From Marinitoga litoralis (GTDB lineage Bacteria; Thermotogota; Thermotogae; Petrotogales; Petrotogaceae), in assembly GCF_016908145.1 (NCBI RefSeq), contig NZ_JAFBDI010000003.1, positions 1 to 64,000 on the forward strand: a stretch of DNA of 64,000 bases, written 5' to 3'. Position numbers and translations under genes: made by a program. This document shows, piece after piece, positions 25,596-35,141 of this stretch (within the stretch, counting starts at the first letter, position 1; each line of letters begins with the position of its first letter). The notes under the pieces are model-generated. The model ran no database searches, had not been told where the DNA came from, and worked only from the letters and a program-made list of their open reading frames with translations.

Positions 25596-26825
25596 ATGAA
25601 AAAAGTAGTTGTAACAGGTTTAGGAACAATTAATTCTATAGGAAAAACAAAGGAAGAATTCAAAGAAAATTTAAAAAAAATGACTATAGGTATTGATTAT
25701 ATTACTCAATTTGATACTACAGATCATAAAGTAAAAATAGCTGCCGAAGTAAAGGATTTTGATCCAACGCAATATATGGATAAAAAAACAGCAAAAAGAT
25801 ATGATAGATTCTTGCAATTTGCAATTGCTGCGACTAAAGATGCATTAGAAGATAGTAAATTAGATAATGGTGAATGGAAAGAGAATGCTGCTGTAATTGT
25901 GGCTTCGGGAATAGGTGGTTTTAAAACATTATATAGCGAATTTCAAAAAATGCAAGAAAAAGGACCTAAATCAGTTAGTCCATTTTTAATTCCTATGATG
26001 ATATCTGATATGGCTTCAGGTGTTGTATCTATAGAATTTGGATTAAAGGGTCCTAATTTTAACACAGTTAGTGCTTGTGCTTCTTCTTTACATGCTATAG
26101 CAATGGGGAGTATGTTGATAAGGCATGGATATGTTGACGTTGCAATAGTTGGAGGGGCAGAAGCTACAATTGATCCAATGCCAATAGCAGCATTTGCAAA
26201 TATGAGAGCATTATCAACTAGAAATGATGATCCTAAAGGTGCCTCAAGGCCCTTTGATAAGGAAAGAGATGGATTTGTAATGGGAGAAGGCGCTGGAGTA
26301 TTAGTGTTGGAGTCAGAAGAACATGCAAAAAAGAGAAATGCTAATATATATGGATATATTGAAGGTTTTGGGATGACAGGAGATGCATATCATATAAGCG
26401 CTCCAGATGAAGAAGGAAAAGGTGCAGCAAAAGCTATTAAAATAGCGTTAAAAGATGCAAATATTTCACCTGAAAAAATTGAATTAGCTAATTGTCATGC
26501 AACATCAACACCTGCTGGAGATGTTGCCGAAACAAGAGCATTAAGATCTGCTCTTGGTGAACATATAAAAAAAATATATATACAAGGTTCAAAAACATTA
26601 TTTGGTCATGGATTAGGAGCAGCAGCAGCTATTGAGTTTGTAGGAATGATATTACAAATGAAAGAAGGATTTATTCACGGAATGCCAAATTTAGATAATA
26701 TAGATGAAGAATTAATTGATTTAAATATTCCAAAAAAGACAGTTGAGTATAAGGCTGAGTATGCTATAAAAAATTCATTTGGCTTTGGTGGTCATAATGT
26801 TTCTGTAATATATAGAAGTATATAA
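25596..26825 (+). CDS. fabF: 3-oxoacyl-[ACP] synthase II
   Basis: Elongating condensing enzyme of type II fatty acid synthesis, 409 residues. The Cys-His-His triad is intact: C161 in VSACASSLHA, H301 in NCHATSTPAGD and H338 in LFGHGLGAAAAIE; the GFGGHNVS C-terminal motif is present. The ATG at 25596 is chosen because GGGAGGT precedes it; the longer start at 25581 overlaps this site. First gene of the operon, downstream of the palindrome at 25509. Confidence 0.96.
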   Translation: MKKVVVTGLGTINSIGKTKEEFKENLKKMTIGIDYITQFDTTDHKVKIAAEVKDFDPTQYMDKKTAKRYDRFLQFAIAATKDALEDSKLDNGEWKENAAVIVASGIGGFKTLYSEFQKMQEKGPKSVSPFLIPMMISDMASGVVSIEFGLKGPNFNTVSACASSLHAIAMGSMLIRHGYVDVAIVGGAEATIDPMPIAAFANMRALSTRNDDPKGASRPFDKERDGFVMGEGAGVLVLESEEHAKKRNANIYGYIEGFGMTGDAYHISAPDEEGKGAAKAIKIALKDANISPEKIELANCHATSTPAGDVAETRALRSALGEHIKKIYIQGSKTLFGHGLGAAAAIEFVGMILQMKEGFIHGMPNLDNIDEELIDLNIPKKTVEYKAEYAIKNSFGFGGHNVSVIYRSI

Positions 26826-26837
26826 GGAGAGGATAAT

Positions 26838-27677
26838 ATGAAAATAGGATTAGTGACAGATAATACATGTAATTTACCTTTAGAATTTTTAGAAAAAAAT
26901 GATATAGGAGTAGCTTCATTATACATTTTAAGAGATGGAAATCATATAAAAGCTGTAGATCTTTGTCCAACTACATTTTACGAAGAATTAAAGGTAGGGT
27001 CATATATTCCATTAACTTCACAACCATCGGTAAAAGACTTTGAAGAAGTATATAGAGAGATGCTAAAAAAATATGATTATTTAATAACAGTGACAATTTC
27101 TGAAAAGTTGAGCGGTACATTAAATTCAGCCAGATTGGCTTCAACAATGGTGGATGAAAAAAGAATATTTGTTGTTGATTCAAAATTAACAAGTTTTGGA
27201 TTAGGTTTTTTATTATTAGAATTAAAAGAGAGAATTGAAAGTAATAATTACTCATTAGAACAATTAATAGAATATGCAAAAAACTTTTATAATACCATAA
27301 AAATTATATTTACCGTAACTAATTTAGATTATTTATATAAAGGTGGAAGAATTGGGAAAGCAAAAGCTTTGATGGGTGGATTATTAAATATGAAACCATT
27401 ACTATCTTTAGTGGATGGTGAAATAATTCCAGTAAAAAGCGTTAGAGGATATAATAAAATGATAAAAGAATTAGTAAATTTTTCTTTAGAAAGAATAGAT
27501 ACTTTGAAATTAAAAAGGACAGCAATTATTCATACAGGTAACTTAAAGTATGGAACAATGATAATAGATGAATTAAATAATAGAGGAATTAAAGAAGATA
27601 CATATGCATTATTAGATCCAGTTATAGGTACACATTTAGGACCTGATGCTATAGGAGTGATTACTCAATGGGAATAG
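26838..27677 (+). CDS. DegV-family fatty acid-binding protein (fatty acid operon copy)
   Basis: 279-residue homolog of the protein at 10250. It begins KIGLVTDNTCNLP, has SQPSVKDFEEV, ISEKLSGTLNSARLA, NLDYLYKGGRIGKAKALMGG and ends with GTHLGPDAIG, the DegV motifs. FakB proteins bind free fatty acids for phosphorylation; placement between fabF and fabZ supports a lipid role more strongly than for the first copy. It overlaps fabZ by 10 bases. Confidence 0.9.
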   Translation: MKIGLVTDNTCNLPLEFLEKNDIGVASLYILRDGNHIKAVDLCPTTFYEELKVGSYIPLTSQPSVKDFEEVYREMLKKYDYLITVTISEKLSGTLNSARLASTMVDEKRIFVVDSKLTSFGLGFLLLELKERIESNNYSLEQLIEYAKNFYNTIKIIFTVTNLDYLYKGGRIGKAKALMGGLLNMKPLLSLVDGEIIPVKSVRGYNKMIKELVNFSLERIDTLKLKRTAIIHTGNLKYGTMIIDELNNRGIKEDTYALLDPVIGTHLGPDAIGVITQWE

Positions 27678-28102
27678 AAGGAATGAATATAGATGAAATA
27701 ATGAAAATATTACCTCACAGATATCCATTCTTGCTAGTAGATGGCGTATTAGAAATTCAAGAAAAAAAAATTATTGCATATAAAAATGTTAGTATAAATG
27801 ACCCTTATTTTCAAGGTCATTTTCCCGATTATCCAATTATGCCAGGTGTATTAATAATTGAAGGATTAGCACAAACTGCTGGAATTCTTTTAATGAAAGA
27901 CTTAAAAAAAGATTCAATTCCATTATTTTTGGGAATAGATAAAGCAAGATTTAAAAAGGAAGTCAGGCCAGGAGATACTTTAATATATGATATAGAATTA
28001 CTACAAGAAAAAATGGGAATGTATAAAGTTAAAGGAATAGCTAAGGTGGAAAGCAAAGTAGTTGCGAGTGCAGAATTAATGGTTGGAATAAAGAGGGGAT
28101 AA
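27668..28102 (+). CDS. fabZ: 3-hydroxyacyl-[ACP] dehydratase
   Basis: Dehydrates 3-hydroxyacyl-ACP in each elongation cycle. 144 residues with LPHRYPFLLVD near the start and the catalytic His/Glu segment GHFPDYPIMPGVLIIE. I keep the start at 27668 because GGAGTGA lies 8 bases upstream, inside degV; the alternative ATG at 27683 has its purine run too close. No FabA-type isomerase is visible, so unsaturated fatty acids, if made, need another route. Confidence 0.94.
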   Translation: MGIEGMNIDEIMKILPHRYPFLLVDGVLEIQEKKIIAYKNVSINDPYFQGHFPDYPIMPGVLIIEGLAQTAGILLMKDLKKDSIPLFLGIDKARFKKEVRPGDTLIYDIELLQEKMGMYKVKGIAKVESKVVASAELMVGIKRG

Positions 28103-28103
28103 A

Positions 28104-28985
28104 ATGTATATTACTCAAATAAATGTATATATTCCAGAAAATAAATTGGATAATAAAATATTATCCAAAAAATTCAATGTTTCTGAAGATTGGATATTAA
28201 AAAGAACTGGAATAAAAAATAGATACATTTCTAATATTGATATTTTTCAAATGGGCTTAAAAGCTGCTGAGAAATTAAATTTAGAAGATGTTGACACAAT
28301 TCTTTTTGTTTCATCTATAGGAGCTCATTATGTACCTTATTATGTCAGAACATATGAAAAATTAAATATTGATAAATTAAGATATGGAATAGATGTATCT
28401 AATGGTTTTGTAGGCTTTGTGACTTCACTGCATATAGCTGATGTTATGTTTAGGGAAAAAATTGCAAATAAAATATTAATAATAGTATCAGAAAAATTGT
28501 CAGAGCTTGTAGATGAAGAAGATATTAATACATCAATATTATTTTCTGATGCTGCAGTTGCAATGGTTTTGGAAAATAATGATAATTGTGTTTGCGATCA
28601 TAGAGTAATATATGATAGTGAATATTTAGATGCATTAAATGTTAATGATAATAAAAAAATTATAATGAATGGAAAAAGAGTATACAAGTTTGCCGTTAGT
28701 AACATGAAAAAAATGATAAAAGATTACTTAAAAGACTACGAAGAAAAAATAATTGTTCCACATCAAGCTAATAAGAGAATATTAGAAAGTGTGAAAAATA
28801 ATTTTAATAATATGGAGTTTTTAGATATTATAGAAGATTTTGGAAATACAGGAGCAGCAAGTATCCCTTTGACATTATATAAAATATACGGAAATACAAA
28901 AATAGATTTAAAAAAACACTTATTAATATCTGTAGGTGGAGGAATGACAACATCAGGTATTACCTGGAGGTGCAATAATGAATAG
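28104..28985 (+). CDS. FabH-like ketoacyl-ACP synthase III lacking the catalytic cysteine
   Basis: 293 residues, somewhat shorter than the usual 310-330. The fold is KAS III: SEDWILKRTGIKNRY near the N terminus, catalytic His in VPHQANKRIL (H220), catalytic Asn in DFGNTGAASIPL (N248), and the C-terminal GGGMTTSG. The block that should hold the nucleophilic Cys reads DVSNGFVGFV, with Phe 102 (TTT, 28407-28409) where Cys is expected. A Cys would differ by one base (TGT). It therefore cannot form the acyl-enzyme used to start fatty acid synthesis. It may decarboxylate malonyl-ACP to acetyl-ACP, be structural, or reflect a base error. It overlaps fabK by 8 bases. Confidence 0.85.
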   Translation: MYITQINVYIPENKLDNKILSKKFNVSEDWILKRTGIKNRYISNIDIFQMGLKAAEKLNLEDVDTILFVSSIGAHYVPYYVRTYEKLNIDKLRYGIDVSNGFVGFVTSLHIADVMFREKIANKILIIVSEKLSELVDEEDINTSILFSDAAVAMVLENNDNCVCDHRVIYDSEYLDALNVNDNKKIIMNGKRVYKFAVSNMKKMIKDYLKDYEEKIIVPHQANKRILESVKNNFNNMEFLDIIEDFGNTGAASIPLTLYKIYGNTKIDLKKHLLISVGGGMTTSGITWRCNNE

Positions 28986-29889
28986 AGTTACACAATTGCT
29001 TGGTATTAAATATCCTATTTTAGAAGGTGGAATGGCTTGGGTTGGCACTCCAAAATTAGCTGCTGCAGTTTCTGAAGCAGGAGGATTAGGCACAATAGGT
29101 GCAGGTAGTATGACACCAGAGATTTTAAAAGATGCTATAAAAACTATAAAAGATTTTACTAATAAACCGTTTGCAGTAAATATAATATTGGTAAATCCCT
29201 ATGCTGATCAATTAGTTGAAATAGTCAAAGAAGAAAATGTCCCTATAGTTATATTTGGAGCAGGTAATCCTGGGAAATATATACCTTCATTAAAAGAAAC
29301 AAATATAAAAGTATTAGCTGTTGTATCTTCAGAAAATTTAGCAATTAGACTTGAAAAAATAGGAGTTGATGCAATTATTGGTGAAGGTATGGAATGTGGA
29401 GGCCATATTGGAGATGTCTCAACAATGGTGTTAATACCAAAACTAGTTGATGTATTAAATGTTCCTGTAATTGCAGCAGGTGGAATAGCAGATATAAGAG
29501 GTATGAAAGCTGCATTTGAATTAGGTGCTGAAGGAATTCAAATGGGAACTAGATTTATAGCAACTTATGAATGTGAAGCGCATGAAAATTATAAGAATCT
29601 AATATTAAAAGCTGGAATAAGAGATGCAATAGTTACAGGAGCTGCTATTGGGCATCCTGCAAGAGTGATAAAGACTAAATTTGCAAAAAAAATAAAAAGT
29701 TTAGAATTACAGTCTCCAGAAGAAGCGGAAGAAATGTTAGTTGGTAGTTTAAAAAATGCATTTTTATATGGAGATTTAGATAATGGATCGTTTATGGCAG
29801 GTCAAAGTGCAGGTTTAATAAATGAAATTAAAAGTGTAAAAGAAATTATTGAAGAGTTTGGAAAAGAAATAAGTGAGGTGTTAAAATGA
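28978..29889 (+). CDS. fabK: enoyl-[ACP] reductase II (flavoprotein)
   Basis: NAD(P)H/FMN-dependent reductase completing the elongation cycle; 303 residues of the nitronate monooxygenase/FabK TIM-barrel family. It shows GGMAWVGTPKLAAAVSEAGG at the N terminus, GEGMECGGHIGD mid-protein, PVIAAGGIAD and GAEGIQMGTRF for FMN binding. Position inside the fab operon decides FabK over a nitronate monooxygenase. A good GGAGGTG precedes the ATG. It overlaps fabD by 4 bases. Confidence 0.93.
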   Translation: MNRVTQLLGIKYPILEGGMAWVGTPKLAAAVSEAGGLGTIGAGSMTPEILKDAIKTIKDFTNKPFAVNIILVNPYADQLVEIVKEENVPIVIFGAGNPGKYIPSLKETNIKVLAVVSSENLAIRLEKIGVDAIIGEGMECGGHIGDVSTMVLIPKLVDVLNVPVIAAGGIADIRGMKAAFELGAEGIQMGTRFIATYECEAHENYKNLILKAGIRDAIVTGAAIGHPARVIKTKFAKKIKSLELQSPEEAEEMLVGSLKNAFLYGDLDNGSFMAGQSAGLINEIKSVKEIIEEFGKEISEVLK

Positions 29890-30773
29890 TTGCCTTTGTA
29901 TTTCCTGGACAAGGATCACAAAAATTAGGTATGGGAAAAGAAATTTTAGATAAGTATCCTGAATATAATGAATATTTAGATAAAGCATCAAAGGTTATAA
30001 ATGTTGATCTGAAATCAATTATTTTTGGAGACGATGAAAAAATATTAACATTGACTGAAAATGCTCAACCAGCGTTATTAAGTATTTCATATATTATATA
30101 TTTGTATGCAACAGAAAAATTAAATATACATCCTGATATTGTAGCAGGTCATTCATTAGGTGAGTGGACAGCTTTAGTTGCTTCAGATGTAATTTCTTTT
30201 GAAGAAGGAGTACAATTAGTTAGATTAAGAGGAAAATACATGAGTGAAGCATGCCCTCCAGGTGTAGGAAGTATGGGAGCGGTAATTGGATTGGATATTA
30301 ATCGAGTAAGAGAATTAATAGATAAATTTGAGAATATCAATATAGCTAATCATAATGCTTTGGATCAAATAGTTATTAGTGGAGATAAGAAAGAAGTAGT
30401 TGAGGCATTGGAATTATTAAAAGAAAATGGAGCAAAAAAAGTAGTAGAGTTGAATGTTAGCGGCCCTTTCCATTCAAAATTAATAAAACAAGCTCAAGAA
30501 AAGTTAGCAGAAAATTTAAAAGACACTGAATTTAATAAACCAAAATATAATCTTATTCAAAATTACACAGGTGATGTGGAAAATGACCCTAAAAAGATAA
30601 AAGAAAACATAATTAATCAAATTACAGGAACAGTAAGGTGGGTAGATAGTGTTAAAAAGATGAAAGAATTAGGAGTTACAGAAGTATATGAAGTAGGGCC
30701 AGGAAAGGTATTAACAGGTTTGGTAAAAAGAATAGATAAAAGTTTAAATCCAAAAAGTATTTTGAGTATATAA
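29886..30773 (+). CDS. fabD: malonyl-CoA:ACP transacylase
   Basis: Transfers malonyl from CoA to ACP. 295 residues: FVFPGQGSQKLGMG at the N terminus, nucleophile Ser 90 in GHSLGEW, and the catalytic His in NVSGPFHSKL. Last gene of the operon, followed by a strong terminator. acpP, fabG and the acetyl-CoA carboxylase genes are not in this window. Confidence 0.95.
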   Translation: MIAFVFPGQGSQKLGMGKEILDKYPEYNEYLDKASKVINVDLKSIIFGDDEKILTLTENAQPALLSISYIIYLYATEKLNIHPDIVAGHSLGEWTALVASDVISFEEGVQLVRLRGKYMSEACPPGVGSMGAVIGLDINRVRELIDKFENINIANHNALDQIVISGDKKEVVEALELLKENGAKKVVELNVSGPFHSKLIKQAQEKLAENLKDTEFNKPKYNLIQNYTGDVENDPKKIKENIINQITGTVRWVDSVKKMKELGVTEVYEVGPGKVLTGLVKRIDKSLNPKSILSI

Positions 30774-30795
30774 AATTAATCACAAGACAGCCAAA

Positions 30796-30828
30796 AAAAG
30801 AAATCCAGCTATTTGCTGGATTTCTTTT
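30796..30828. terminator. bidirectional terminator between fabD and polC
   Basis: Arms AAAAGAAATCCAGC and GCTGGATTTCTTTT (14 bp, perfect) with loop TATTT, bordered by A and T runs. It serves the rightward fab operon and the leftward polC gene, whose stop lies at its edge. Confidence 0.92.
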
Positions 30829-33800
30829 ACATAAATCCTTCAAATAAATTAACTTGATTTTTTTCTGGAAGTCCTTTTAACATTCCTAATTTTTTAAAAG
30901 TTTCTACTGTAGTTTTATTAATACCAGTTCTATTTAATAAATCTTCGATGGATAAGAACTCTTTTTCTTTTCTTGCTTCAAGAATACTAATTGCAGCTTT
31001 TTCTCCTAAGTTTGGCACTTTAATAAATGGTATTCTCAAATTATTTTCTTCAATAATAAAATTCTTAGCATCAGATTTATATATATCAGGAGGTAAAAAT
31101 CCAAAACCACGTAATAACATTTCGTATGCTATTTCTAACACTGTGAGTTCATTTTTCTCTTTTACATCTAATGATTTTAATGATTTTAATTCAAAAATTC
31201 TAGATCTAATTGCATTTTTCCCTTTAAGAATAACTTCGATATTAAATTCATCGCCCTTTACAGAAAAGTATGTTGCATAAAAAGCAAGGGGATAATGAAC
31301 TTTGAAATAAGCAATTCTAAAAGCCATACTAACATATGCAGCAGCATGGGCTTTTGGGAAAAGATATTTTATTTTTTTACAAGAATTAATAAACCATTCT
31401 GGAACATTATTCTTTTTCATTTCTTCTTCATCTTCATCTGCAAGACCTTTTCCTTTTCTAACCTTCTCCATAATAAAGAAAGAGTGTTTTTTATCTAGGC
31501 CTTTTTGTATTAAATAATTCATAATATCATCACGACATGCAATAACTTCATCAACAGTTGCCTGTTTTGAAACTATTAAATCTCTAGCATTATTTAACCA
31601 AACATCGGTACCATGAGATAAACCTGATATTCTAACCAATGCAGCAAATGTTTTTGGTTTTGTTTCTTCTAACATTCCTCTAACAAATTGTGTTCCGAAT
31701 TCTGGAATTCCTAATGTTCCAACAGTTGTTCTTAAATCAGATGTTAAATCAATACCTAAAGCTTTAGAAGAAGAAAAAATAGACATTGTTTCTTTATCAT
31801 CCATTTTTATTTTATTATATTCAACCCCAGTTAAATCACTTAACATTTTTAAAAAGGTAGGGTCATCGTGTCCAAGTGCGTCTAACTTAACCAAATCATC
31901 ATGAATAACATGATAATCAAAATGTGTTGTCATAGTGTCTGCCTTTCTATCATTTGCTGGAAATTGAACAGGAGTAAAGTCATATACTTCCATATTTTTA
32001 GGTACAATCATTAAACCACCTGGATGTTGTCCAGTTGTTCTTCTAGCACCTTCTATTTTTTTTGCTAATCTAATTATTTCAGGGGTTTTTAATTCTTCTC
32101 CAATTTCTTCAGAATATTTTCTTACATATCCATAGGCTGTTTTTTCTGCAACTGTAGATATAGTACCAGCTCTAAAAACATGATCAGATCCGAATAATTC
32201 TTCTATGAACTTATGAGCTCTAGACTGATATTCTCCAGAAAAGTTTAAATCTATATCAGGAACTTTATCTCCTTCAAATCCCATAAATGTTTCAAAAGGA
32301 ATATCTTGACCATTTTTATATAGCTCTGTTCCGCACTTTGGACATTTCTTATCTGGTAAATCATATCCAGAATCATATGAACCATCAGTAATAAACTCGC
32401 TATACTTACATTCTGGGCATATATAATGAGGAGGCAAAGGATTAACCTCTGTAATTCCCATCATTGTAGCTACTAATGAAGATCCTACAGAACCTCTTGA
32501 ACCAACTAAATACCCATCATCATTTGATTTTTTTACAATTTTTTGAGCCATTAAATATAAAACAGCATATCCGTGATTAATAATAGAGTTTAATTCTCTT
32601 TCAATTCTTGCTTTAACAATTTCAGGTAATGGATCACCGTATAATTCTTTAGCTGTTTTCCAACTTAATTCTCTAACGGTGTCATCAGCACCTTCTATTA
32701 TTGGAGGGTGCAGTTTGCCTTCTAATGGTTTTATTTCTTCAATCAAATCAGCAATTTTATTTGTGTTTTCTATGACTATTTCCTTAGCTATATTGTCATC
32801 TTCAAATATTTCGTATGCAGCTTCTAACATTTCATCTGTTGTTCTAAAATGTTTATTAGAATCATATACAGATTTCTTTTGTCCTTTTGTTGCTGAACCT
32901 ATAATTAAAGCATCTCTAGCTTTTTTATCTTCTATATTTAAATAATGAGCATTACTAGTCATAACAACAGGTATATTAAATTTTTTAGCTGATTTATACA
33001 GATATTTGAAAAAATCTTTTATCTTTTCTTTTTCTACTCCACGATGTTCAATACTATCTAAAGGTTGAATTTCTATATAATCAAATAAACTAATTAAATC
33101 ATCTATTTCTGCTTCTGAAGCACCTTTAGAATATTCTTCGAATATAATGTTCTTTGAACATCCACTACCAATTAATAACCCATTTCTATTTTCAAGTAGT
33201 TCACTTAATAATACTGTAGTATCTCTATAGAAATATTCTGTATGAGCTTTAGAAACTAATTTGTATAAATTTTTTAAACCGGTTCTATTTTTGACTAATA
33301 CTGTAGTATGATATTTTCTAAGCTTTTTAAAATCAATCATTTTTTCTAGATTTATTAAATCGTTTATTTTTTTGATTCCTCTTCCTTTGGCTTTATCTAA
33401 TAATTTTAAGAAAGCATATGCAGTTACTTTAGCATCCTCATGAGCTCTATGATGTTCAAAATCTCCCAATCCTAATGCATTAACAACTTTATCAAGAGAA
33501 TGACCGCCTCTTAAATTCAATAGGGCTCTAGCCATAGCTAAAGTATCAATATATGGTATTTTTATTTCTATATCCATTATATCTTTTACCCAACGTCTTA
33601 AAAACCTATAATCAAAATTTGCGTTGTGAGCAACTAAAATTGAGTTTTCAATAAATTTCATAAATTCTGGTAAAACTTCATTAATATCAGGTGCATCTCT
33701 AAGCATTTCATTTGTAATACCAGTAATTTCTTGTATTTTTTGAGGTACATTTTTTTTAGGTTTAACTAATTTATGAAAAACATCTGTAATTTCACCATTT

Positions 33801-35035
33801 TCAATTTTTACAGCACCAAATTCAATTATTTCTTCTGTATTTGGATCAAAACCTGTTGTTTCAAAGTCAAAAACAACAAAATTAGAGTTAAATTCTATGT
33901 TTTCAGAAAAATTATTTATTATTGAGATCTTATTGTTTACTATATTTACTTCACAACCGAAAATTGGTTTAATGTTGTTTTTTTTAGCTGCACTATAAAA
34001 TGTTGGAATTGATTGAACAACTTCATGATCTGTTATAGCAATTGCTTTATGTCCCCATTTAGCTGCAGTCTTTACCAATTCATCAACATCTAAAACAGAA
34101 TCTAAAGCACTGAACTTAGAATGTGCATGCAATTCTACTCTTTTTTCCTCTGAATTATCAATTCTTTCATGTTTATCTATTTTCATTATATTTTCCGGAA
34201 TAATAACATATTCTCTTATATATTCATCATATGTTACCTTACCTTCAATTTTTATATGATCTCCCTCTTTAATTTTACTATTAATCATTTCAGCATTATT
34301 TTTAAATATTTTTATGGTTATTGAATCTTTATTATCGGTAATATACATAATTAATATAATTGCTCTATCATTGAATTCTTTGTAAAAAACTGTTCCTTCA
34401 ACAACAACTTTTGGAGTTTGATACACAAATTCATTTAATTTATTTAAAGGCATGGACACCTTATTAATAGCATTTCCCAAAATAACATTATTCTTATCTG
34501 TTTCTTTGTTTTGAACAATATCATCATTATTATCATATTCATCTATGATATATGTATCATCAATATTATTTAAATCATTACTTAAATCCTTTTCTAATTC
34601 TATATAATCAATATTTAGTGTTTCGTCAAAAATAAACTCATAGTTTGGTAAAAACCCCAAACCCCTAATTAAAATATTGTCAATTACTTTTTTGTTTTTT
34701 TTCATTCTTTCTAGTGCAAATTTGTTAGATACTCTAAAAATTAATTCGTTATTAGATATATCCGGTATTAAAAATCTTAGGTAATTTTCTTCATCATTAC
34801 CTTTAATTAAATTTAACCAATTTTCTGATATATATTCAATGTTTTTCATGGAGGATAATTCTATTTTTACAGGCATTTTCATTAATCTTGAAAAGAATCT
34901 TTTAATAGATTTTTCTTCATTTTCGCTTAATGGGTTATGTAGTTTTAATATGAGAAAGTCGTTTATTTCAATATCTCCTTGAAGGTTAAAAGGATCAAAT
35001 CCTAGTTTGGAAAGTAAAAAATCAGAAATTTTCAT
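30827..35035 (-). CDS. polC: DNA polymerase III alpha subunit, PolC type with built-in 3'-5' exonuclease
   Basis: Replicative DNA polymerase, 1402 residues. In order: N-terminal PolC domain, OB-fold segment (about 205-290), PHP domain beginning VELHAHSKFSALDSV, DnaQ-like exonuclease inserted in the PHP with FVVFDFETTGFDP and later HNANFDYRFL and HRAHEDAKVTAYAF, then the zinc motif CPECKYSEF...CPKCG, palm motif DIDLNFSGEY and a C-terminal HhH region. This is the Gram-positive/Thermotogota PolC layout. It has its own GGAGGG ribosome site and is isolated from neighbours by terminators on both sides. Confidence 0.97.
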   Translation of the reverse strand: MKISDFLLSKLGFDPFNLQGDIEINDFLILKLHNPLSENEEKSIKRFFSRLMKMPVKIELSSMKNIEYISENWLNLIKGNDEENYLRFLIPDISNNELIFRVSNKFALERMKKNKKVIDNILIRGLGFLPNYEFIFDETLNIDYIELEKDLSNDLNNIDDTYIIDEYDNNDDIVQNKETDKNNVILGNAINKVSMPLNKLNEFVYQTPKVVVEGTVFYKEFNDRAIILIMYITDNKDSITIKIFKNNAEMINSKIKEGDHIKIEGKVTYDEYIREYVIIPENIMKIDKHERIDNSEEKRVELHAHSKFSALDSVLDVDELVKTAAKWGHKAIAITDHEVVQSIPTFYSAAKKNNIKPIFGCEVNIVNNKISIINNFSENIEFNSNFVVFDFETTGFDPNTEEIIEFGAVKIENGEITDVFHKLVKPKKNVPQKIQEITGITNEMLRDAPDINEVLPEFMKFIENSILVAHNANFDYRFLRRWVKDIMDIEIKIPYIDTLAMARALLNLRGGHSLDKVVNALGLGDFEHHRAHEDAKVTAYAFLKLLDKAKGRGIKKINDLINLEKMIDFKKLRKYHTTVLVKNRTGLKNLYKLVSKAHTEYFYRDTTVLLSELLENRNGLLIGSGCSKNIIFEEYSKGASEAEIDDLISLFDYIEIQPLDSIEHRGVEKEKIKDFFKYLYKSAKKFNIPVVMTSNAHYLNIEDKKARDALIIGSATKGQKKSVYDSNKHFRTTDEMLEAAYEIFEDDNIAKEIVIENTNKIADLIEEIKPLEGKLHPPIIEGADDTVRELSWKTAKELYGDPLPEIVKARIERELNSIINHGYAVLYLMAQKIVKKSNDDGYLVGSRGSVGSSLVATMMGITEVNPLPPHYICPECKYSEFITDGSYDSGYDLPDKKCPKCGTELYKNGQDIPFETFMGFEGDKVPDIDLNFSGEYQSRAHKFIEELFGSDHVFRAGTISTVAEKTAYGYVRKYSEEIGEELKTPEIIRLAKKIEGARRTTGQHPGGLMIVPKNMEVYDFTPVQFPANDRKADTMTTHFDYHVIHDDLVKLDALGHDDPTFLKMLSDLTGVEYNKIKMDDKETMSIFSSSKALGIDLTSDLRTTVGTLGIPEFGTQFVRGMLEETKPKTFAALVRISGLSHGTDVWLNNARDLIVSKQATVDEVIACRDDIMNYLIQKGLDKKHSFFIMEKVRKGKGLADEDEEEMKKNNVPEWFINSCKKIKYLFPKAHAAAYVSMAFRIAYFKVHYPLAFYATYFSVKGDEFNIEVILKGKNAIRSRIFELKSLKSLDVKEKNELTVLEIAYEMLLRGFGFLPPDIYKSDAKNFIIEENNLRIPFIKVPNLGEKAAISILEARKEKEFLSIEDLLNRTGINKTTVETFKKLGMLKGLPEKNQVNLFEGFM

Positions 35036-35095
35036 ATGTGGCCCTCCTTCATTAACTACATAAATATATCATATTTTTTTTAAATTTTGAATAAT

Positions 35096-35127
35096 AAAAA
35101 ATGGAGTTCTTTCGAACCCCATTTTTT
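35096..35127 (-). terminator. terminator of the CoA-disulfide-reductase-like gene
   Basis: A 14-bp stem with one mismatch (AAAAAATGG...CCATTTTTT, loop TTTC) follows the leftward gene ending at 35142 and ends in a T-run in that direction. It separates it from polC. Confidence 0.82.
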
Positions 35128-35141
35128 ATTATGTATTAAAA

